Below, piece by piece: positions 15,983 to 20,319 of a stretch of DNA of 20,319 nt. The stretch comes from Epulopiscium sp. Nele67-Bin004 (GTDB lineage Bacteria; Bacillota_A; Clostridia; Lachnospirales; Cellulosilyticaceae). The position numbers were made by a program, and so were the translations under genes. The notes under the pieces were generated by a model. That model was not told where the DNA came from. It made no database searches and worked only from the letters and a program-made list of their open reading frames with translations. The DNA lies in contig LNZQ01000160.1 of the NCBI GenBank assembly GCA_002007315.1, positions 1-20,319 on the forward strand. Reading direction: 5' to 3'. Position 1 is the first letter of the stretch. Each line of letters begins with the position of its first letter.

Positions 15983-16032
15983 AAAAATTATGCCTTATAT
16001 TACTGTTGCTTTAGCTAGAGAGATATAAGGCA
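15983..16032 (-). terminator. Inverted repeat after the repressor gene, likely terminator
   Basis: TGCCTTATAT (15991-16000) and ATATAAGGCA (16023-16032) are perfect 10-bp arms around a 22-base loop. On the minus strand the second arm is followed by TAATTTTTG. It lies 65 bases after the repressor stop, so it probably ends that transcript. The large loop makes it weaker than the other terminators here. Confidence 0.5.
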
Positions 16033-16096
16033 CTTTCTAAGATAGAAAAATATTAATCTTTATTGTAAACTGCTGATTTATCTATCTCGTTCGCTT

Positions 16097-16393
16097 TTAA
16101 CTCTGTGAAAAAGTTTTTATCAAATGAGTAATACTCTTAAGCTGATTATCATCTAAATATTTTAGCTCTGCTACTAATTCTACGTAGGCTGTACTTTTGT
16201 TTGGATTTAAAAACTCATCTAATGTAATGTTATATGCTGATAAAATTAATACTAAAACATCAGTGCTTATACTACGTTGACTATTCTCAAGTCGGCTTAA
16301 ATTTGATTGAGACATATTTAGTTTATCTGCAACTTGTTGAGCTGTTAAATTTTTTGATTTCCGGATTTGTTTTAAACGTTCTCCAATAACCAT
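16097..16393 (-). CDS. XRE-family (CI-like) repressor
   Basis: 98 residues. The N-terminal 65 residues form a Cro/C1-type HTH: IGERLKQIRKSKNLTAQQVADKL, then the recognition helix MSQSNLSRLENSQRSI, and TDVLVLILSAYNITLDEFL. The short C-terminal helix part (ELVAELKYLDDNQLKSIT) may dimerise. There is no S24 peptidase domain, so it is not induced by RecA-driven self-cleavage; induction would need an antirepressor or another signal. The ribosome binding site is AAAGGTGAT. It is divergent from the replication genes across a 187-bp control region, like the Stl or CI position in satellites and temperate phages. Confidence 0.85.
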   Translation of the reverse strand: MVIGERLKQIRKSKNLTAQQVADKLNMSQSNLSRLENSQRSISTDVLVLILSAYNITLDEFLNPNKSTAYVELVAELKYLDDNQLKSITHLIKTFSQS

Positions 16394-16510
16394 GTTATCA
16401 CCTTTTCTTTTTATGTTATATTTAGTTTATTTTAACGGTATATGTTATTTATGCATAAAATTTCAATATTTTAATCAGCATAAGGAACCTTTATGCCAAG
16501 CTAAACTAAA
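16392..16510. promoter_or_regulatory. Candidate operator sites in the repressor/primase control region
   Basis: Two kinds of repeat are visible. TTTAGTTTA (16421-16429) and its exact reverse complement TAAACTAAA (16502-16510) flank the region, the second lying 2 bases before the -35 of the plus-strand promoter. ATGTTAT occurs three times (16392, 16413 and 16442), two of them as TATGTTAT. Either set could bind the XRE repressor; the pair at 16421/16502 is placed best to control both promoters. Confidence 0.45.
16437..16466 (-). promoter_or_regulatory. Candidate repressor promoter
   Basis: On the minus strand TTGAAA (16466-16461) is followed after 18 bases by TATACC (16442-16437). The transcript would start near 16430, leaving a 35-40 base leader before the ATG at 16393 that carries TTTAGTTTA and TATGTTAT. 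Confidence 0.4.
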
Positions 16511-16512
16511 CC

Positions 16513-16541
16513 TTGACAAAATTAACTTATTATGTCATATT
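16513..16541 (+). promoter_or_regulatory. Promoter of the replication genes
   Basis: A consensus TTGACA (16513-16518), 17 bases, then CATATT (16536-16541). It lies about 40 bases before the primase ATG at 16581, which has an AAGGAGGAG site. Its -35 box touches the TAAACTAAA repeat, consistent with control by the divergent repressor. Confidence 0.65.
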
Positions 16542-16580
16542 ACATCTAAATAATTATGATACAAATAAGGAGGAGTTAAT

Positions 16581-17516
16581 ATGACCCCAATTAAACAAAT
16601 GCGCGAAGAAATAGAAACTAAAATGACCGCACAGGACGTTTTGGCAATATACAATATATATCCAAACCGCGCATGCAAAATCAAATTCCAGCGAGAGGAA
16701 AGAACTAAAAGTGTACATGTTTACACTGATCACCTATATGATTTCGGCACAAACCGAAAATATAGTTTAATTGACATCACGATGGAAATGGAAAATATAA
16801 GCTATGTAGCTGCAGTAAAAAAATTATATGATCACATACACATAGGTTGTGGAAATAAAATAAAAACAAATGAAATAAAAAAGATAAAAAAGAAAAATGA
16901 GGTAACATTTGAGTTTACCGAATTTAAAAATATAAAAGATCCCAGAAAATATCAAGAGTACCTTGAACAGAGGTATCTCCCTAATACAAATAAAATCCTA
17001 AAAAGATTTGGATACCAGCTGGGGGAAATCCAAATCAAGAAATATAAAAATTTAGGAATCAAGTATAGCAATACACATTGCATATACTTCAATCCAGATA
17101 ACACAAAATTTAAAGGTCAGATCGGCCAAAGCAATATCTCCTTTTTTAATCGAAATGCTGACTCGATAGGGATATTTGAAGGCTGGGCTGACACTATAGC
17201 ATATTACGAGATGATGTTGCACAAGATCAATAAAGGTCTAGCAACAAATAGGGATGTGACAAATGCTATTTGCTTAAATAGTGTAAGCAACACCAATATT
17301 GCTATAAATTTTTTAGACAAGCATAAATATAATAAAATATCTTTTTGGTTGGACAATGACCCCGCGGGCCATGATGCAGCCTTAAAAATGTTTGACGCTC
17401 TTGACAAAAAAAATTTTGAGGGAGAAATAGAATTTAATAACATAAAATACGCAGCTTGCAATGACTGGGCACAAAAATGGGCAATCATAGCTGCAGAAAA
17501 AAAACTAAAATTATAA
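16581..17516 (+). CDS. Small Toprim primase-like protein
   Basis: 311 residues. The C-terminal half has a Toprim fold: GIFEGWADTIAYY with catalytic E200, and ISFWLDNDPAGHDAA with D258 and D260, then NDWAQKW near 294. The N-terminal 85 residues keep the shape of a primase zinc ribbon (HLYDFGTNRKYSLIDITMEM, then YVAAVKKL, like the DFG-x-IDFVM part of CHC2 domains). The metal ligands are mostly gone: only one Cys (C32) is near the expected position. A very basic linker (KIKTNEIKKIKKKN) joins the halves. It starts at ATG behind AAGGAGGAG and is followed after 18 bases by the helicase gene, so it very likely primes replication with that helicase. Primase activity without a zinc site is inferred. 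Confidence 0.8.
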   Translation: MTPIKQMREEIETKMTAQDVLAIYNIYPNRACKIKFQREERTKSVHVYTDHLYDFGTNRKYSLIDITMEMENISYVAAVKKLYDHIHIGCGNKIKTNEIKKIKKKNEVTFEFTEFKNIKDPRKYQEYLEQRYLPNTNKILKRFGYQLGEIQIKKYKNLGIKYSNTHCIYFNPDNTKFKGQIGQSNISFFNRNADSIGIFEGWADTIAYYEMMLHKINKGLATNRDVTNAICLNSVSNTNIAINFLDKHKYNKISFWLDNDPAGHDAALKMFDALDKKNFEGEIEFNNIKYAACNDWAQKWAIIAAEKKLKL

Positions 17517-17534
17517 CTACAAGGAGAATACATT

Positions 17535-19736
17535 ATGAATACTAAAGATAAAAGAAGAGAAAGAAGAAGAAACAAATATATAGCAATGACTGGGCAAACA
17601 ACACTAAAGGGCTTTGAACAACAAAAAAGCGACCCACGCAATGAGTCGCCCAAACAGTTACCATTTCAAAATAACTATGTTCATTATAGTAACACTGATA
17701 ACTTAGCATGTCAAGACATGCATAAAAATTATACTATAGATAAATATATTACTGAAAATCAAGAACTCATAACTGATCTAACTGAATGCTTAAAACGTAA
17801 AAACAAAACACTTTTAAATGCTCCATTAGGTGCTGGGAAAACTACACTTATATTTGAGAACATACTAAAGCATTGCTTAGAAAACGACTTGATGTTAGTA
17901 GTGTGTACTCCTAACGTGTCAATGATTAATCAGTTTGAATTAACTATGTCAAACAAAGAGTTATACACAGTTTACGATAAGTCGGAACAAGACAAAGCTC
18001 AAGAAAAATACAATAAGCAGCCAATAATGATGTCTACACCAGATAGTATCCACAAAGCAATAGCAAATGTAAGTAAATTTATATTAGTTGTAGACGAAGC
18101 TCATGAGCTTTACACGACTAGTAGTTATAGAGACAAATTCATAAACATACTAGAAAGTGAAGAACATGCAGATGCAGTTCTATATGTCACTGCAACTGCT
18201 AATAACTTAGTTTTAGATAATATACAAAATGTTTTAACAGTTACTGCAAAAAATAAGCTACAAACTAATTTAACAATTAGGGAAGCAAAAACACGTAGCT
18301 TAACTTATGTGCAACAACAAATTGAATATTACAAGAATAGTAAGTACGATAAAATCGTCTACTATAGCAATCAATCAAAAGAAGAGAATGAAGTTCTGGC
18401 TGAAAATTTACAAAAGAAAGGGTACACAGTCGTCACTCTAAACTCAGAGAAAAAGACTAGTGATGCATACAAAAAAATTACTGCGGGTAAATTACCAGAC
18501 CAAGAAATCGTGATTCACACTGGCATAATGCAGGCAGGTGTGAATATTAATAATGACAATTTAAAAATCTGTTTACTCATTGACATGAGTTTCGGGAGCT
18601 GCCCAACTGCAGAAACGGTAGAGCAATTGGTAGGGCGCTATAGGCAAAACGTAGAAGATACAATTCTTCTCAAATTCAAAAGAAAGATTGATGACAATAC
18701 ACAGTCTTACGAGGACAAAGCAAAAAGTAACTTACAATTTGCTAAATCTCTCAGTAATCTTTTAAATATCCCAGAAAATAGAATCAAGCTTGCTGAAGAA
18801 ATATTTCAAGACAATAAGTTAGTATACAAGAACAAAAGTGAAGTCTATGTAATTAACCCAATTAAATGCAAGCAAGCAGCTTACTTTGAGGCGACTCAAA
18901 GAACAATGGGCAACACAGATCTGCTCATTGAAAGACTAAAATCTAGTACAGCATTAAATTTTTTAAATATAACAGTAATAACTGATGATGAAGAAATTAT
19001 TCCAACTGACATTGATAAAGAATGTTCAACTAGAAAAAAAGAAGCTAAGAAAATAGCTATGGAAGAAATCCAGGAGATTCTAACAAAGCTGACTAAACTA
19101 GATGTGATTGAGCTAAATTTCGTAATGCACAACGAAACTTGTTCGCCTTTCGCAACCAAAGAAGTAAAAACATATGTTGAGAAATTATTAAAATTACTCA
19201 GAAAACATGATAATATACTATCATCGATTCGCAAAGTAGAAAAATATTATGCGAAGGGGGACTGGATAGAAGCTATACAGACTATCAAAAATAATTCTAG
19301 CAAAGCTATTAGCTCGCTAATTGAACGTTGTAAAATAAAAGTAATTAATCATCATTTAGTAGTCAATGATAAAAAACATGAAAATAATTACAAAGAGCTA
19401 AATGAGATTGTAAACGCAGAAAAAAAATACACCGAAGAAAAATATTTGAGACAGATAAAAATATTCCAAATAATTAGAAATGAAAATATTTTAAACTCAA
19501 ATAAAATTTTAACTATAAATAATATAAAAGAAATTATTAAGAAATTAGAAAAATGCAATCTATATAATTCAGATAAAAATTTAGATAAAAAAGTTAGAGA
19601 AATAACTAAATTAATCGAAAATATGTATGAAACAAAAACAGTTTATCATAAGAAAAAAAATAAAAAAGGTAAGTACAAAAAATATGTAGATGGTTATAAC
19701 TTAAAAGGCATCCAAACACTAGATCTGAATAGATGA
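17535..19736 (+). CDS. SF2 (DEAH-type) replication helicase
   Basis: 733 residues. RecA-like domain 1 has Walker A NAPLGAGKTT (95-104), CTPN (motif Ia), ILVVDEAHELY with DEAH at 187-190, and YVTATAN (motif III, 217-223). Domain 2 has KIVYYSNQSKE, HTGIMQAGVNI and the arginine-finger motif VEQLVGRYRQ. This set fits origin-opening or replication-initiation helicases of phages, satellites and plasmids. The C-terminal 280 residues have no motif I recognise and are Lys/Asn/Glu-rich, with long charged helices. The N-terminus is highly basic (KDKRRERRRNK), then QTTLKGFE, which resembles a sliding-clamp binding motif. It has an AAGGAG site and follows the primase gene in one operon. Confidence 0.85.
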   Translation: MNTKDKRRERRRNKYIAMTGQTTLKGFEQQKSDPRNESPKQLPFQNNYVHYSNTDNLACQDMHKNYTIDKYITENQELITDLTECLKRKNKTLLNAPLGAGKTTLIFENILKHCLENDLMLVVCTPNVSMINQFELTMSNKELYTVYDKSEQDKAQEKYNKQPIMMSTPDSIHKAIANVSKFILVVDEAHELYTTSSYRDKFINILESEEHADAVLYVTATANNLVLDNIQNVLTVTAKNKLQTNLTIREAKTRSLTYVQQQIEYYKNSKYDKIVYYSNQSKEENEVLAENLQKKGYTVVTLNSEKKTSDAYKKITAGKLPDQEIVIHTGIMQAGVNINNDNLKICLLIDMSFGSCPTAETVEQLVGRYRQNVEDTILLKFKRKIDDNTQSYEDKAKSNLQFAKSLSNLLNIPENRIKLAEEIFQDNKLVYKNKSEVYVINPIKCKQAAYFEATQRTMGNTDLLIERLKSSTALNFLNITVITDDEEIIPTDIDKECSTRKKEAKKIAMEEIQEILTKLTKLDVIELNFVMHNETCSPFATKEVKTYVEKLLKLLRKHDNILSSIRKVEKYYAKGDWIEAIQTIKNNSSKAISSLIERCKIKVINHHLVVNDKKHENNYKELNEIVNAEKKYTEEKYLRQIKIFQIIRNENILNSNKILTINNIKEIIKKLEKCNLYNSDKNLDKKVREITKLIENMYETKTVYHKKKNKKGKYKKYVDGYNLKGIQTLDLNR

Positions 19737-19804
19737 TTAAATATAAATTTTCTTTGGAAAAAAAAATAGCTTTAAAGCTTTGGTTATCAAAGCTTAGAGG
19801 CTAA
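19733..19804 (+). CDS. Possible 23-residue basic peptide coupled to the helicase stop
   Basis: An ATG overlaps the helicase TGA (ATGA, 19733-19736) and reads MIKYKFSLEKKIALKLWL then SKLRG before TAA. The peptide would be amphipathic and strongly basic. It has no ribosome binding site of its own, so it would depend on re-initiation after the helicase. The frame also covers the hairpin at 19775-19795. It may be a chance frame in AT-rich DNA. Confidence 0.25.
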   Translation: MIKYKFSLEKKIALKLWLSKLRG

Positions 19805-19951
19805 AACTGATATCAATTTAAAATATAAAAAAACTCTAAAACATACAATTTAAAAAAAGTAATCATAATTACTTATAAACCTTTAATACTCAGGGTTTAC
19901 ACAATGATTATTTTACCCAAAAAAAGTAGGGGATTATCCTACTTGGTTTAG

Positions 19952-20013
19952 GGCTAAGAGAAAAAAATAAATTAAAGGTCATCGATATTTTAAATTATTT
20001 TTTCCTCTAAGCC
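19952..20013. repeat. Long imperfect inverted repeat (hairpin of about 26 bp)
   Basis: GGCTAAGAG (19952-19960) faces CTCTAAGCC (20005-20013), and the A-rich inner arm (19961-19977) faces a T-rich arm (19988-20004). About 23 of 26 positions pair, with mismatches at 19956, 19961 and 19971, and a loop of about 10 bases centred on GTCATCGATA. Such length exceeds that of a normal terminator and suggests a mobile-element end or structured RNA/DNA. Confidence 0.6.
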
Positions 20014-20057
20014 AATGTTTTTATTTGTTTGACTTTAGGGATCTAATTTGTATAGGC

Positions 20058-20086
20058 TTGACAACCATTGTAAAATTAAATAAAAT
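20058..20086 (+). promoter_or_regulatory. Strong promoter reading into the terminal RNA
   Basis: TTGACA (20058-20063), 17 bases, TAAAAT (20081-20086). The -10 lies inside a direct repeat of TAAAATTAAA (20071-20080 and 20081-20090). Transcription would start near 20093 and pass through 20101-20160 into the HEARO-like RNA. Confidence 0.65.
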
Positions 20087-20160
20087 TAAATAAAGGTACC
20101 ACTACAGTAATAATGGCACCTGAATATTTTTGGGACGACAGAAAATTATAGAATAAGGGC

Positions 20161-20319
20161 GTAAAACCCACTACTTTAGTGGTGGGATATAAGCCCCTCA
20201 TATTCAGTAAGCGTGTTGAGAAATTAGCACGTAGACAACGGCTAGACCGTTGCAATATACTACTTGAATTGCTGGGAACTCGTAAAGCTTGTTTGACTAC
20301 AACGTAAGTTTGAAATAAA
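20161..20319 (+). ncRNA. HEARO-like RNA (IscB omega RNA), 5' part
   Basis: The first element is a hairpin CCCACTAC-TTTA-GTGGTGGG (20167-20186), the kind found at ends of IS200/IS605-group elements. It is followed by further pairing segments: GCGTG/CACG (20211-20231), then GTAGACAACGG, and CAACGG-CTAGA-CCGTTG (20236-20252, perfect 6-bp stem), then CTGGGAACTCGTAAAGCTT and GACTAC. This order resembles the HEARO RNA described upstream of IscB nucleases, as I remember it. The sequence stops at 160 bases, shorter than the usual 200 or more, and the iscB gene would start beyond the window. In this system the guide lies just 5' of the RNA, here about 20145-20160. The reverse reading as a TnpB-element end was considered, but the minus strand shows no TnpB-like C-terminus. 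Confidence 0.6.

Larger units (their letters stand above)
19737..20160. other. AT-rich, hairpin-rich intergenic DNA; possible origin
   Basis: About 420 bases with no convincing gene. It holds four inverted repeats in 240 bases: AAGCTTTG/CAAAGCTT (19775-19795), AAGTAAT/ATTACTT (19857-19874), AAGTAGG/CCTACTT (19924-19944) and a long imperfect one (19952-20013). A 10-bp direct repeat and a strong promoter follow. Position right after a primase/helicase pair makes an origin of replication plausible, but clustered iterons that would clinch it are missing. Some hairpins could simply terminate the helicase transcript. Confidence 0.45.

Noticed and set aside
15763..15984. 73-residue minus-strand frame upstream of the late regulator
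   Set aside because: It overlaps the well-supported regulator in a different frame and has no ribosome binding site or family features.
20161..20319. Right end of an IS605 TnpB element read on the minus strand
   Set aside because: The hairpin would fit, but the minus-strand translation across 20319-20200 shows no TnpB C-terminal motif, and the additional stems and GTAGACAACGG-type segments fit a HEARO RNA on the plus strand better.
1637..20319. Alternative genetic code (TGA as Trp, mollicute host)
   Set aside because: Genes such as the MuF, gp10-like and helicase genes end sensibly at TGA or TAA and Trp is encoded by TGG within long frames.

Overview
The window joins two unrelated kinds of DNA. 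Bases 1 to about 1636 look like animal genomic DNA: a decayed non-LTR (LINE) reverse transcriptase on the minus strand, with an A-rich tail and flanking non-coding sequence, of the kind common in fish and other animals. From about 1637 onward everything is AT-rich and bacterial: ATG/GTG/TTG starts behind GGAGG-type ribosome binding sites, sigma-A-like promoters, intrinsic terminators and tightly overlapping genes. The gene content is that of a temperate siphovirus or phage-like element from a low-GC, probably Firmicutes-like, host. The join is most simply an assembly or library chimera (for example an animal-associated microbiome), but this cannot be settled from sequence alone.

The packaging and morphogenesis operon runs on the minus strand from 15277 down to 3561. 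Its order is TerS, TerL, PBSX-type portal, XkdF-like protease with a scaffold-like tail, major capsid protein, head-tail adaptor, stopper-like protein, HK97 gp10-like protein, tail terminator-like protein, a small protein, a tail tube with a BIG2 domain, tail assembly chaperones G and G-T joined by a -1 frameshift, and a tape measure protein. Most junctions overlap by a few bases. The operon ends at a strong terminator right after the tape measure gene. No distal tail, fibre, lysis or integrase gene is visible.

Beyond that terminator lies an accessory segment (about 1637 to 3527). A plus-strand 47-residue basic peptide gene and a minus-strand MuF-JAB fusion gene each appear to have their own promoter, followed by the start of a further gene cut off at the animal-DNA join. 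MuF proteins normally sit beside the portal gene, so this looks like a relocated cargo or polymorphic-effector unit.

Upstream of terS lie an ArpU/RinA-like late regulator, three tandem 8-bp repeats and a terminator hairpin placed directly in front of terS. An XRE-family repressor on the minus strand is divergent from a plus-strand replication pair: a small Toprim primase-like protein and a 733-residue SF2 helicase. After the helicase comes about 420 bp of AT-rich, hairpin-rich DNA (possible origin or element end), then a strong promoter. The final 160 bp resemble the start of a HEARO RNA, the IscB omega RNA, whose partner gene would lie past the window edge.
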